Assembly (NCBI RefSeq): GCF_900112335.1 | Contig: NZ_FOLG01000005.1 | Coordinates: 1 to 64,000, forward strand | Length of the DNA stretch: 64,000 nucleotides | Origin: Tropicimonas isoalkanivorans | GTDB lineage: Bacteria; Pseudomonadota; Alphaproteobacteria; Rhodobacterales; Rhodobacteraceae | Direction of reading: 5' to 3' | Notes under the pieces: model-generated | The model's database searches: none | What the model was told of the DNA's origin: nothing | Seen by the model: only the letters and a program-made list of their open reading frames with translations | In this document: one piece after another, positions 15,616 through 24,670 of the stretch | Layout: the number at the start of each line of letters is the position of its first letter | How positions within the stretch are numbered: position 1 is the first letter of the stretch | Program-made: the position numbers and the translations under genes

Positions 15616-17587
15616 GGCATTCGACGGTGCCGAGGATATCCGCCGTGCCTGGCTGGGAGGTCTCGCGCCCGATCCGCCGCTCACGGTCTCCCAATGGGCC
15701 GACCGGCACCGGATCCTGTCTTCGCGCGCGGCCTCCGAGGCCGGGCGCTACCGGACGGCGCGGACGCCTTTCATGCGCGCCATCATGGATGCGCTCTCGC
15801 CGCGCGATCCGGCGCAGAAGGTCATCTTCGCCAAGTCGGCCCAGGTGGGCGCGACCGAGGCGGGCAACAACTGGATCGGGTTCTGCATGCATGCCGCACC
15901 CGGTCCCTTCCTCGCGGTGCAGCCTACCGTCGATCTGGCAAAGCGGCTCTCGCAGCAGCGGATCGATCCGCTGATCGAGGATTCGCCCACGCTGCGCGAG
16001 CTGGTCTCGCCGAACCACGCGCGGGATTCGGGCAACACGGTGCTGGCGAAGCGCTTTCCCGGCGGGCAGCTCATTCTCGCCGGGGCGAACAGCGCCGTCG
16101 GTCTGCGCTCGATGCCGGCGCGCTGGGTGTTTCTCGACGAGGTCGATGCCTATCCGGGCGATCTCGATGGCGAGGGCGATCCGGTGGCGCTGGCGGAGGC
16201 CCGGACCAACTCCTTCGGGCATCGGAGCAAGGTATTCATGGCGTCGACGCCCACCATCGCGGGAATGTCCCGCATCGAGCGGGAATACGAGGCGAGCGAC
16301 CGGCGGCGGTATTTCGTGCCATGCCCGCATTGCCTCGAGCCGCAATGGCTGCAGTTCGAGCGGCTCCGCTGGGAGGCCGGCCGGCCGGGAACGGCGGTCT
16401 ATGTCTGCGAGCATTGCGAGGCTCCCATCCAGGAGCGGCACAAGACCTGGATGATGGACGAGGAGAACGGCGCCGAGTGGCGTCCCACGGCCGAGCGCGA
16501 GCAGATCGAGCGGGCGCGCGAGGCACGGGTCGTGGGCTTTCATATCTCGGGGCTTTATTCCCCGCTCGGCTGGCTTTCCTGGGAGGACATCGCCCGGTCC
16601 TGGGAGGAGGCGCAGGGCAATGACGCGGCGCTGAAGACGGTCAGGAACACCATCCTGGGCGAGACCTGGCAGGAGCGCGGCGAGGCGCCGGACTGGCAGC
16701 GGCTCTACGAACGCCGCGAGGGCTGGCGTCTCGGCATGGTGCCGGAGGGGGCTCTGGTGCTCACGGCCGGCGCGGATGTGCAGCGGAACCGGATCGAGAT
16801 CGATATCTGGGGCTGGGGCCGCGGGATGCAGTCCTGGCTGGTGGATCACATCGTCCTCGACGGCGATCCGGCCCGGCAGGAGCTGTGGGACGATCTGACG
16901 GGGCTTCTGTCGGAGACCTGGCCGCTGGCCTCGGGCGAACGCATGGCGCTGGCGCGGCTGGCGATCGACACCGGCGATGGCGCGACCACCGATGCGGTCT
17001 ATGCCTGGTGCCGGGCAATGGGGCGCGGTCAGGTGATCGCGATCAAGGGTGTCGGCGGCTTCAACCGGTCGATGCCCGTCGACGGGCCAACCTATGTCGA
17101 GACCACGGAAGCGGGGCGCAAGATCCGGCGCGGGGTGCAACTCTGGAAGGTCGCAGGTGCGGTCTTCAAATCGGAGACCTATCGCTGGCTGCGGCTCAAT
17201 GCGCCCACCGACGAGGAGATCGCGGAGGGCGCGGACTGGCCGGCGGGCTTTGTCCATATCCCGCAGGGCACCACGGCCGAATGGCACAAGCAGCTGACCG
17301 CCGAGCAGCTGATGACGCTGAAGACCCGCACCGGCGGGCAGAAGCTCGAATGGCAGCAGATGCGGGAACGCAACGAGGCGCTCGACTGCCGGGTCTATGC
17401 CCGTGCGGCGGCCTGGCTCATGGGCGTCGATCGATGGGACGAGGCGCGCTGGCAGGACATGGAGGCGCAGCTGAATACCGGGCTCGACGAGGCGCCGCCC
17501 GCGGGGCGCCCGAACAGACTGAGGCAACAGACGAGGAAGCGGTCATCCGACTGGATGGGGCCGCGGCAGAGGGGAAAGTGGTTCTGA
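15602..17587 (+). CDS. Terminase large subunit, GpA family
   Basis: DNA-packaging ATPase/nuclease. KVIFAKSAQVGATEAGNNW is the Walker-A-like segment near residue 80, VFLDEVDAYPGDL the Walker B near 180, FMASTPT a motif III-like element. A zinc-binding pair CPHC and CEHC lies at about 250-280, and the nuclease half ends in a Lys/Arg-rich tail. Length about 661 matches the lambda GpA family. TTG 15602 is preferred as start because GGAG stands seven bases before it; TTG 15587 is possible. Followed by gpW and portal genes. Confidence 0.93.
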   Translation: MSSGEAFDGAEDIRRAWLGGLAPDPPLTVSQWADRHRILSSRAASEAGRYRTARTPFMRAIMDALSPRDPAQKVIFAKSAQVGATEAGNNWIGFCMHAAPGPFLAVQPTVDLAKRLSQQRIDPLIEDSPTLRELVSPNHARDSGNTVLAKRFPGGQLILAGANSAVGLRSMPARWVFLDEVDAYPGDLDGEGDPVALAEARTNSFGHRSKVFMASTPTIAGMSRIEREYEASDRRRYFVPCPHCLEPQWLQFERLRWEAGRPGTAVYVCEHCEAPIQERHKTWMMDEENGAEWRPTAEREQIERAREARVVGFHISGLYSPLGWLSWEDIARSWEEAQGNDAALKTVRNTILGETWQERGEAPDWQRLYERREGWRLGMVPEGALVLTAGADVQRNRIEIDIWGWGRGMQSWLVDHIVLDGDPARQELWDDLTGLLSETWPLASGERMALARLAIDTGDGATTDAVYAWCRAMGRGQVIAIKGVGGFNRSMPVDGPTYVETTEAGRKIRRGVQLWKVAGAVFKSETYRWLRLNAPTDEEIAEGADWPAGFVHIPQGTTAEWHKQLTAEQLMTLKTRTGGQKLEWQQMRERNEALDCRVYARAAAWLMGVDRWDEARWQDMEAQLNTGLDEAPPAGRPNRLRQQTRKRSSDWMGPRQRGKWF

Positions 17588-17588
17588 G

Positions 17589-17798
17589 ATGGCATGGACA
17601 GAAGCGGAGCTCGACGCTCTGAAAAAGGCCTACGCGTCGGGCACCACGCGGGTTAGCTATGACGGCAAGACCGTCGAGTATGACAGCCAGGCCGGGTTGC
17701 TGGCGCGGATCCGCACCATCGAGGCGGAGGTGCGGGCTGCCTCGGGCAAGGCGCCGCCTGTCGCGGGCTTCGCGTCCTTCCGGCGGAGCGGCCGATGA
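17589..17798 (+). CDS. Head-tail joining protein, gpW family
   Basis: 69 residues, the expected size. MAWTEAELDALKKAYASGTT plus YDGKTVEYDS and LLARIRTIEAEV match the gpW fold (two helices around a beta-hairpin) that closes the portal channel after packaging. It starts one base after the terminase stop region and overlaps the portal start, as in lambda (W-B). Confidence 0.88.
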   Translation: MAWTEAELDALKKAYASGTTRVSYDGKTVEYDSQAGLLARIRTIEAEVRAASGKAPPVAGFASFRRSGR

Positions 17799-19342
17799 AA
17801 CGCCAGACAGGATCTGCTCCGGAGGTGCGCTGGGGCTGGCTCGATGCCGGGCTTGCCTCTGTCGCACCGAGGATCGCGGCGCGGCGCTATGCGGCGCGGG
17901 TGGCCATCGCCAATCTTCGCCGCGGCTACGAGGCGGCGGCGCGCGGGCGCGGCACGGATGGCTGGCGGGCCTCCGGCACGGCGGCGGATGCGGAGATCGC
18001 CACGGCCGGGCCGGTGCTGCGGGACCGGATGCGGGAGCTGGTTCGGAACAATCCGCTGGCTGCGCAGGCGGTGCAGGTTCTGGTCAACAATATCGTGGGG
18101 CCCGGCATCGAGCCGCGCGCCATGACCGGCGATGAGGAGACCGACAGGCGGATCGATGCCCTCTGGTCCGGATGGGCGAAACGCTGCGATGCGCATGGCC
18201 ACACGGATTTTCAGGGGGTTCTGGGGCTCGCGGTGCGCGAGATGATCGAGGGCGGCGAGGTCTTCGCGGTGAAACGGGCCCGGCGGCGGCGCGGCGGCGA
18301 GGTACCGCTCGAGATCGAGCTGCGCGAGGCCGATCATCTCGACGCGGCGCGGTTCGAGGATCGGCCGGGCGGCGGACGGATCTCCCAGGGGATCGAGTAT
18401 GACCGCAACGGCCGGCGCGCGGCATTCTGGATGTTCCCCGACCATCCAGGCAATCGCTCGCCGGTCTTTCAGCGCAACATCGAGTCGGTGCGCGTGCCGG
18501 CTTCCATGGTGGCCCATCTCTTCGAGCGGCAGCGGGTGCAGTCGCGAGGGGTTCCCTGGGGGGCGCCCGCCATGCTGAGCCTGCGCGACCTGGGCGACTG
18601 GCAGAATGCGGAGCTGGTCCGGAAGAAGACCGAGGCCTGCATGGTCGGCATCGTCTTCGGGGCGGAGGACGAAGGGCAGCAGAGCATCGCGCCGAGCGTC
18701 GAGGATTCGGACGGCAATCGCATCGAGCAGTTCGAGCCGGGCCTCATCGCCTATGCGCGGGGCGGCAAGGACATCAAGTTCAACCAGCCCGCCTCCAGCG
18801 CCGGGATCCGCGAGTGGAACATGGTGCAGATGCACATCATCGCGGCGGGCTTCCGGGTGCCCTATGCGCTGATGACCGGCGATCTGAGCCAGACCAATTT
18901 CTCCAGCAGCCGGGTCGGCATCAACGAGTTCCGGCGGATGATCGAGCAGCAGCAATGGCACACGGTCATTCCGATGTTCTGTGAGCGTGTCTGGGAGTGG
19001 TTCTGCGAGGCTGCCTGGTCGGCGGGCCTCATTGCCTCCCCGGATATCCCGGTCGAATGGGCGCCGCCGCGTTTCGAGAGCGTGAATCCCTGGCAGGACG
19101 CGCAGACAGATCTGCTGGAGACCCGCGCGGGCTTCACCTCGCTGTCGCAGCAGATCGCCAAGCGCGGCTACGATCCGCGTTCGATCCTGCAGGAACAGGC
19201 GAGCGTTCTGGCGCTGGCCGATGAGCTGGACCTGGTGCTCGACAGCGATCCGCGCCGGGTGACGCGGGCCGGTCTCGCGCAGGCCAATGCGCCGGGCGAC
19301 GAGGAGCCGGACCCGCCCGCCGGCGGCAACCAGAAGGACTGA
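17795..19342 (+). CDS. Phage portal protein, lambda family
   Basis: 515 residues. Typical portal features: an N-terminal basic segment with PVLRDRMRELVRNNPLAAQA, then VQVLVNNIVGPGIEPRAMTG, the long helical stem and wing region (EIELREADHLDAARFED, RVPASMVAHLFERQRVQSRG), and the C-terminal crown rich in Pro and Asp (ANAPGDEEPDPPAGG). It builds the dodecameric ring at the capsid vertex. Length agrees with the lambda GpB family. Located between gpW and the protease/capsid fusion, the canonical order. Confidence 0.93.
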   Translation: MKRQTGSAPEVRWGWLDAGLASVAPRIAARRYAARVAIANLRRGYEAAARGRGTDGWRASGTAADAEIATAGPVLRDRMRELVRNNPLAAQAVQVLVNNIVGPGIEPRAMTGDEETDRRIDALWSGWAKRCDAHGHTDFQGVLGLAVREMIEGGEVFAVKRARRRRGGEVPLEIELREADHLDAARFEDRPGGGRISQGIEYDRNGRRAAFWMFPDHPGNRSPVFQRNIESVRVPASMVAHLFERQRVQSRGVPWGAPAMLSLRDLGDWQNAELVRKKTEACMVGIVFGAEDEGQQSIAPSVEDSDGNRIEQFEPGLIAYARGGKDIKFNQPASSAGIREWNMVQMHIIAAGFRVPYALMTGDLSQTNFSSSRVGINEFRRMIEQQQWHTVIPMFCERVWEWFCEAAWSAGLIASPDIPVEWAPPRFESVNPWQDAQTDLLETRAGFTSLSQQIAKRGYDPRSILQEQASVLALADELDLVLDSDPRRVTRAGLAQANAPGDEEPDPPAGGNQKD

Positions 19343-19346
19343 CAGC

Positions 19347-21395
19347 ATGGAACGGCAAACACGGGACCTGCCCCTGATCGGGCGGGCGGCGGAGCTGCGC
19401 CCGGACTCGATCGACCGGGAGGCGCGGACGGTCGAGATCGTCTGGACCACCGGGGCGACGGTGCAGCGTGTCCGCTGGGAGGGCTGGGACGATCGGATCG
19501 AGTTCGACGAGGAACTGCTCGTTTCCCCGGAAGCGGTGCGGCTCGAGCGGATGAATGCGGGTGCACCCTTCCTCAACAGCCACAATGCCTGGCGGCTGGA
19601 GAATGTGCTGGGCTCGGTGGTGCCGGGCTCGGTGCGGATCGAGGGCGGGCATGGCTATGCCACCATCCAGCTGACGGATGCGCCGGATGCGGCCGGGATC
19701 GTGCAGCGCATCCTCGAACGGACCGTTCGCAACGTCTCCGTCGGCTACCGGGTCCATCGCTACGAGATCACCAAACGCGACGGCGAGCGCGAGCACTGGC
19801 GCGCGGTCGACTGGGAACCCTTCGAGGTCTCGGCCGTGGCGATCCCCGCGGACCATGGAGCACAGACCCGCGCCGCGGAGGCGCAAGCGGGATCTCTCAC
19901 ACCCTGCGTGCTGGCTCAGACGCAGGAACATCGGAAAGGACAGAGCATGAGTGAACGGAACCAGGCGGCGGCCGGTGATGAAACCCGCGCCGCGCAAACC
20001 GGGGAACAGACCCAGGCCACCGGTACCGCCCCGGTGGCCACCGCCGAGGAAACGCGTGGGCAAACGCAGGAACTGGTCATCGACGCGGATGCGATCCGTG
20101 CCGAGGAGCGCACACGCGTTGCCACCATCACCGCGCTCTGCCGCCGGCATGGCCTCGAGGGCGCTGTCGCGGACGGGCTGATCTCGCGCGGTGTCTCGCT
20201 CGACGAGGCGCGCACCGCCATTCTCGACGCCATTGCCGATGCCGATCCGCTCGAGGGCCGCGTGCATGAGCCGGCGCCCGCGCAGCCGCACGGCGATGGC
20301 AGTCGCGATGCTGCCTATCGCGATGCGGTCTCGGAGGCGCTGCTGCATCGTCCCGATCCGGGCCGGAACGAGCTGACCGCCTCGGCGCGCGAGTTCCGGG
20401 GCATGACACTGCTGGAGATGTCGCGCCACGCGCTCGAGCGCTCGGGCGTCTCGACGCGCGGCATGTCACGGATGGAGCTCGCGGGCGCGGTGTTCCAGCA
20501 GCGCGCGGCCGGGCTGCATGCCACGGGGGATTTCACGGCGATCCTCGCCAATGTGGCGAACAAGACCCTGCGGGGCGCCTATTCTTCCACCCCGCGCACC
20601 TTCGGCGCCTGGGCGCGGCGTGCGACCATCACCGATTTCAAGCCGGTCCAGCGCACCCAGCTCGGCGGCGCGCCTGATCTGGAGAAGGTGCTGGAGTCGG
20701 GCGAGTTCCAGTACGGGACCATGGGCGAGGCGAAGGAGGTCTATGCGCTGGCGACCTATGGCCGGATCATCGGCATCACCCGCCAGACGCTGATCAACGA
20801 CGATCTCGACGCCTTCACCCGCATTCCTGCCGCCTTCGGGGCATCTGCCGCGGATCTCGAGTCGGATATCGTCTACGCGATCCTGATGCAGAACCCGGCC
20901 ATGGGTGATGGCAAGGCGCTGTTCCACGCCGATCATGGCAATCTCGGCACCGCCTCGGTCATCGACGAGGCAGCACTCTCGGCGGCCTGGCGCGCCTTTG
21001 CCGAACAGACCGGTATCGAGGGGCGCAAGATCTCGATCCTGCCCTCGCAGATCATCGTGCCGCCGGGACGCAGGTCGCTCGAGGCGCGCAAGCAGATCAC
21101 GGCCACCACCCCGGTCAGCACCTCGGACGTCAACACCTTCGCCGGCCGGCTGCAGGTCATCGAGGAGGCGCGTCTCATTCCCGATGCGGGCGAGGATCCG
21201 TGGTTCCTTGCCGCCGATCCGTCGCGGATCGACACGGTCGAATATGCCTATCTCGACGGTCAGGAGGGCGTCTTCACCGAGACCCGCATGGGCTTCGAGG
21301 TCGACGGGATCGAGATCAAGGCCCGGCACGATTTCGCGGCGAAGGCGATCGACTGGCGCGGCCTCTACAAGAACGCCGGCGCAGCACCGGAATGA
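19347..21395 (+). CDS. Prohead protease fused to major capsid protein
   Basis: 682 residues from ATG 19347. Residues 1-180 are a U35/HK97-like prohead protease: His in FLNSHNAWRLENVLGSVV and Ser in RTVRNVSVGYRVH are the visible catalytic positions. Residues 200-330 are a Gln/Thr/Glu-rich scaffold-like linker. Residues 350-682 are the major capsid protein (DFTAILANVANKTLRGAYSS, KVLESGEFQYGTMGEAKEVY, GRIIGITRQTLINDD). Such fusions occur in phages with GpA terminases. An internal ATG at 19947 with AAAGGA upstream could make the scaffold-capsid part separately. Confidence 0.92.
   Translation: MERQTRDLPLIGRAAELRPDSIDREARTVEIVWTTGATVQRVRWEGWDDRIEFDEELLVSPEAVRLERMNAGAPFLNSHNAWRLENVLGSVVPGSVRIEGGHGYATIQLTDAPDAAGIVQRILERTVRNVSVGYRVHRYEITKRDGEREHWRAVDWEPFEVSAVAIPADHGAQTRAAEAQAGSLTPCVLAQTQEHRKGQSMSERNQAAAGDETRAAQTGEQTQATGTAPVATAEETRGQTQELVIDADAIRAEERTRVATITALCRRHGLEGAVADGLISRGVSLDEARTAILDAIADADPLEGRVHEPAPAQPHGDGSRDAAYRDAVSEALLHRPDPGRNELTASAREFRGMTLLEMSRHALERSGVSTRGMSRMELAGAVFQQRAAGLHATGDFTAILANVANKTLRGAYSSTPRTFGAWARRATITDFKPVQRTQLGGAPDLEKVLESGEFQYGTMGEAKEVYALATYGRIIGITRQTLINDDLDAFTRIPAAFGASAADLESDIVYAILMQNPAMGDGKALFHADHGNLGTASVIDEAALSAAWRAFAEQTGIEGRKISILPSQIIVPPGRRSLEARKQITATTPVSTSDVNTFAGRLQVIEEARLIPDAGEDPWFLAADPSRIDTVEYAYLDGQEGVFTETRMGFEVDGIEIKARHDFAAKAIDWRGLYKNAGAAPE
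19935..19949 (+). promoter_or_regulatory. Internal ribosome site inside the protease/capsid fusion
   Basis: AAAGGA followed six bases later by an in-frame ATG (AAAGGACAGAGCATG) opens MSERNQAAAGDETRAAQTG, the start of the scaffold/capsid half. Spacing and match are as good as for the neighbouring genes. It would yield a 482-residue second product, comparable to the nested C/Nu3 arrangement of lambda. Confidence 0.5.
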
Positions 21396-21416
21396 TCCGG
21401 CTCCGGCCGTGATCGG

Positions 21417-21462
21417 CCGGCGCCCGCCTTTTCCTCCCTGTTGGGCGGGCGCCGGTTTCTCT
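21417..21462 (+). terminator. Strong hairpin after the capsid gene
   Basis: Perfect 12-bp stem CCGGCGCCCGCC / GGCGGGCGCCGG (21417-21428 and 21444-21455), followed by TTTCTCTCTT. A rho-independent-type terminator or partial attenuator, placed between the capsid gene and the decoration protein within one gene run. Confidence 0.7.
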
Positions 21463-21484
21463 CTTCTGAAAAGGGGTCTCCCTC

Positions 21485-21823
21485 ATGAAAAACTTCCTCT
21501 CCCATGGTCACACGCTGACCTTCACCAACGGCTCGGGCTCCGATCTGGCTTCCGGCGCGGGCTATCTGCAGGGCGCCATCTTCGGTGTTTGCGCGGATGC
21601 TGTCGCGAATGGCGCCGAGGGCACCCTGAACCTTTCGGGCACCTACGAGCTGCCGAAAACCGCATCCCAGGCCTGGGCGGTTGGCGCGAAGATCTACTGG
21701 GACGGCTCGGAGGCGACCACGGTCGATACCGACAACACCCTGATCGGCGTTGCCGCGGCGGCGGTGGGATCCGGGGCGACCGAAACACTTGGCGCCGTGC
21801 GCCTCAACGGCGCTGCCGCCTGA
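21485..21823 (+). CDS. Capsid decoration protein, DUF2190 family
   Basis: 112 residues. MKNFLSHGHTLTFTNGSGSD, LQGAIFGVCADAVANGAEGT, LSGTYELPKT and WAVGAKIYWD fit DUF2190, small beta-rich capsid cement proteins encoded right after the capsid gene. A GGGG-containing ribosome site precedes the start. The hairpin just upstream may set the ratio between capsid and cement. Its stop overlaps the next start (TGATG). Confidence 0.82.
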   Translation: MKNFLSHGHTLTFTNGSGSDLASGAGYLQGAIFGVCADAVANGAEGTLNLSGTYELPKTASQAWAVGAKIYWDGSEATTVDTDNTLIGVAAAAVGSGATETLGAVRLNGAAA

Positions 21824-22137
21824 TGAGCATCTTCGCCGCGGTCATCGATGCGCTCTTCGCCGATCCGCATATGGCGCAGGATGCGCTGTGGCGACCGGGA
21901 GGCACGGGCGGCGGCATTGCCATCCGGGTCATGCGCCGCGCGGCCGATGACACCGCATCCTTCAATGGCGGGCGGTTCGTGGTCGACACGGTGCTGTTCG
22001 ATCTCCGGCTCTCGGAGGTACCAGACCTGGCGCCAGGCGACACGCTCGAGGTCGCGGGCGAGGTCTTCGAGATCGCGGGCGAGCCGGTGCGGGATCAAGA
22101 ACGGCTCATCTGGCAGGCGGAGGCGCGGGCGGCATGA
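21823..22137 (+). CDS. Head-closure / head-tail joining protein
   Basis: 104 residues: MSIFAAVIDALFADPHMAQD, then IRVMRRAADD and a beta-rich half ending DLAPGDTLEVAGEVFEIAGE and RLIWQAEARAA. This pattern (ALF.D...D..W..GG....IRV... .P......FG) is the FII/HK97-type head-tail connector of lambdoid phages. It is overlapped at both ends, between the decoration protein and a minor tail component. Confidence 0.7.
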   Translation: MSIFAAVIDALFADPHMAQDALWRPGGTGGGIAIRVMRRAADDTASFNGGRFVVDTVLFDLRLSEVPDLAPGDTLEVAGEVFEIAGEPVRDQERLIWQAEARAA

Positions 22138-22793
22138 GATTCGACATCCGCATCGAGGGCGATCTTCGCGAGCGCATGGAGCAGGAAATCCTCACGGCCG
22201 AGCGTGCCGTCACCGGGGGCATCCGCGCGGCTGGGTCCGGTCTGAAGATGGACTGGCGGGCGCAGTTGCGCGGCGGGGGTCTCGGAGACCGGCTCCCGCG
22301 CGCCATCCGGGCGAACAATTATCCCGCTCGAGGCGAGAGCATCAGCGCGGCCGCGCTCGTCCATGTGAAGGGCCGGCACACACCGGAAGTGATCGATGCC
22401 CATGACCGCGGGACGCTCATTCGTTCCCGTGACGGTTTCTGGCTGGCCATCCCGACTGCCGCCACCGCGAAGCTTCGGGGTCCTGGCAACAAGCGCATCA
22501 CGCCGCTGGGCTTCGAGCGCAAGACCGGCCTGCCGCTGCGCTTCGTCTATCGGCGGGGCAAGCCCAGCCTGCTGGTCGTGGATCAGGCACGGATCAACCG
22601 GAAGGGCCGCTTAGCGAAGAAGGGCGGCCGGCGGCGCAGGGACGGCATTCTCACCGGCGAGCAGACGGTCATCGCCTTTCTGCTGGTGCCGCAGGTCAAA
22701 CTGCCGAAGCGGACCGATCTTGGCCGCGATGCCGAGAAATGGGGCAACCGGCTGGCGGGAATGATCGTCGCGCGCTGGAAGGAGCGCGGGTGA
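22134..22793 (+). CDS. Tail-region protein, DUF6441-like
   Basis: 219 residues, basic. Starts MRFDIRIEGDLRERMEQEIL; the middle AALVHVKGRHTPEVIDAHDR with WLAIPTAATAKLR and the end AEKWGNRLAGMIVARW match, from memory, the DUF6441 family which takes the place of the tail-completion gene (Z-like) in these phages. It probably acts at the neck. Position, between the head closure and the tail terminator, is the main support. Confidence 0.65.
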   Translation: MRFDIRIEGDLRERMEQEILTAERAVTGGIRAAGSGLKMDWRAQLRGGGLGDRLPRAIRANNYPARGESISAAALVHVKGRHTPEVIDAHDRGTLIRSRDGFWLAIPTAATAKLRGPGNKRITPLGFERKTGLPLRFVYRRGKPSLLVVDQARINRKGRLAKKGGRRRRDGILTGEQTVIAFLLVPQVKLPKRTDLGRDAEKWGNRLAGMIVARWKERG

Positions 22794-23230
22794 TGGCGAG
22801 CAGATCCGAGATGGTGCTTCAGGCGCTGCATGCGGCGCTCGCGGCCTCCGTGCCTGCAGGCGTTACGCTGGCGCGCAATGCCGGGCTTCCGGCGCGGGTG
22901 CCGGCGGCCGGCATGATGATCCTGCGCGATGGCGATCCCGGCGAGCCCGAGTTCCTGTTCTCGCCGCCGCTCTATGTGTTCGAGCATCGGGCAGAGGTGG
23001 ATCTGATTGTCGAGGCCGGCGCCGATGCAGAACGAGACGCGGCCTTCGATGCACTGAAGCTGGCGCTGGGCGCCACCATCGCCGCCGATCGCACCCTGGG
23101 CGGTCTTTGCGACTACGTGCTGGGCGAGGTGCCGGCACCGCTCGACCTGCCGGTAGAGGGGGCCGAGGGGCTGAAGGCTGCAACGGTCGGCATCCGTCTC
23201 AGCTACGGCGCCAACGATCCGCTGAACTGA
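22793..23230 (+). CDS. Tail terminator-like protein (GpU position)
   Basis: 145 residues from ATG 22793: MASRSEMVLQALHAALAAS, a Gly/Asp-rich turn (MMILRDGDPGEPEFLFS), an alternating strand (EHRAEVDLIVEAG), then a helix (DAAFDALKLALGATIAAD). Length and alpha/beta order fit tail terminators that cap the tube at the end next to the head. Assigned by place between the Z-like and tube genes; sequence motifs alone are weak. Confidence 0.6.
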   Translation: MASRSEMVLQALHAALAASVPAGVTLARNAGLPARVPAAGMMILRDGDPGEPEFLFSPPLYVFEHRAEVDLIVEAGADAERDAAFDALKLALGATIAADRTLGGLCDYVLGEVPAPLDLPVEGAEGLKAATVGIRLSYGANDPLN

Positions 23231-23252
23231 CAAACCGAAAGGACTTTGATAC

Positions 23253-24206
23253 ATGGCACGCGCACAGGGCGCGCGGGCGCAAATGGCGCTCGCCTTTGAA
23301 TCCGTCTACGGCACGCCGCCGGCCGCGGACAGCTACTGGCGGATGCCCTTCGCCAGTTCCAGCCTCGGCAGCGAACAGCCGCTGCTCAATTCCGAGCTTC
23401 TCGGCTATGGCCGCGATCCGCTGCCACCGGTCAGGGATGCGATCACCGCCGATGGCGATGTCTCGGTGCCGATCGATCTACGCTTCCTCGGCATCTGGCT
23501 GAAGGCGCTGTTCGGGGCACCCACCACCACCGGGTCGGTCGCACCCTTCACGCACGAGTTCCAGTCCGGCAGTTGGACGCTACCCTCGATGGCAATCGAG
23601 ATCGGCATGGCGGATGTGCCCCACTATGCGATGAACGTCGGCTGCGTTGCCAATTCGATCAGCTGGACCATGCAGCGCTCCGGACTCGTGACCGCGACGG
23701 TCAATGTGATCGCTCGAGGAGAAATTACCGGCGCGGCATCCTCGGCCGGCACGCTGACCGGGCTCGAGTTGCAGCGCTTCGGCGCCTTCAACGGCTCGGT
23801 GTCCCGCGACGGGTCACAGCTCGGCAGCATCGTCTCGGGCGAGATCACCTATTCGAACAATCTCGACCGGATCGAGACCATTCGCTCGGACGGCATGATC
23901 GACGGGGCCGATCCCTCCGTGGCCGCCCTCACCGGCTCCATCAACGTGCGCTTCGCGGACACGGTGCTGCTCGATCAGGCCATCGCCGGCGATCCCTGCG
24001 AGCTGAGTTTCGCCTACGAGATCGACGCGGATCGGCGCTTCGAGCTCAAGGCGCACGCGGTCTACCTGCCAAAGGCCCGCCTGCCGCTCGAAGGGCCCGG
24101 CGGGGTGCAGGCCACCTTCGAATGGCAGGCCGCGCTCGACACAATCACCGGCCGCATGGCCACCGCAACCCTGATCAATGATCAGGAAACCTACGACAAT
24201 CCGTGA
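23253..24206 (+). CDS. Phage tail tube protein
   Basis: 317 residues. Tube-protein features: an N-terminal beta part (MARAQGARAQMALAFESVYG, PPAADSYWRMPF), the phrase LGSEQPLLNSELLGYGRDP, repeated beta segments (TLPSMAIEIGMADVPHYAMN, VSGEITYSNNLDRIETIRSD). It forms stacked rings of a long non-contractile tail. It is followed by two overlapping chaperone frames and the tape measure, the invariant order of siphovirus tails. Confidence 0.88.
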   Translation: MARAQGARAQMALAFESVYGTPPAADSYWRMPFASSSLGSEQPLLNSELLGYGRDPLPPVRDAITADGDVSVPIDLRFLGIWLKALFGAPTTTGSVAPFTHEFQSGSWTLPSMAIEIGMADVPHYAMNVGCVANSISWTMQRSGLVTATVNVIARGEITGAASSAGTLTGLELQRFGAFNGSVSRDGSQLGSIVSGEITYSNNLDRIETIRSDGMIDGADPSVAALTGSINVRFADTVLLDQAIAGDPCELSFAYEIDADRRFELKAHAVYLPKARLPLEGPGGVQATFEWQAALDTITGRMATATLINDQETYDNP

Positions 24207-24214
24207 GGTCATCC

Positions 24215-24670
24215 ATGATCCGTCTCAATCTCAACAGGGAGCCGCAATGGATCGCACTCCTGCCCGGCGTGCGCGTCCTCGCCGCACCGGCAACCACCGC
24301 CATCATGGGGACCGCGCGGCGCGATCCCATCCTCGAGGGGGTCGACGAGACCACCGATCAGGACGAGGCGGCGCTGCGCTTTGCAAAGGCCGTCGCCTTC
24401 CAGGTGATCTCGGACTGGGAAGGCATCGAGAGCGTGGATGGCGCGCCCGCAGCCGTGACGCGCGAGCACATCGATGCGCTTCTGGACAACTACCGGATCT
24501 TCGAGGGCTGGCAGCTCGAATACATGGCGCGCTGGCTCGGTCTGGAGCAGGAAAAAAACGGCTCCGCGCCCTTGCCGAATGGCACTTCGGCGGGGGCGCC
24601 GAATACTGCGGAGCCTGCCCCACGCGCTGCGAAGCCTGCCCGCAAGACCGGCACCGGCCGGAAAGCATAG
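24215..24670 (+). CDS. Tail assembly chaperone (G-like)
   Basis: 151 residues from ATG 24215 with GAGG upstream. MIRLNLNREPQWIALLPGVR, then a helical part (DQDEAALRFAKAVAFQVISD) and an Ala/Pro/Lys tail after a run of A. It carries the slippery heptamer A AAA AAC at its codons for E-K-N, where a -1 shift leads into the frame of the following Cys-rich domain. The unshifted product is the G-like chaperone that coats the tape measure during tail assembly. Role from family and order. Confidence 0.8.
   Translation: MIRLNLNREPQWIALLPGVRVLAAPATTAIMGTARRDPILEGVDETTDQDEAALRFAKAVAFQVISDWEGIESVDGAPAAVTREHIDALLDNYRIFEGWQLEYMARWLGLEQEKNGSAPLPNGTSAGAPNTAEPAPRAAKPARKTGTGRKA
24553..24559 (+). other. Programmed -1 frameshift site A AAA AAC
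   Basis: In the chaperone frame the bases read GAA AAA AAC, exactly the heptamer X XXY YYZ with X=Y=A and Z=C. A -1 slip gives KKRLRALAEWHFGGG and continues without stop to 24888. The reading frames agree: the chaperone is in phase 2 and the downstream domain in phase 1. Confidence 0.8.

Noticed and set aside
15479-19585. Very long reverse frames opposite the terminase, portal and capsid genes (over 600 codons)
   Set aside because: They are antisense shadows of high-GC genes: Arg/Pro/Gly/His-rich, no motifs, no ribosome sites, and the forward frames carry clear families.
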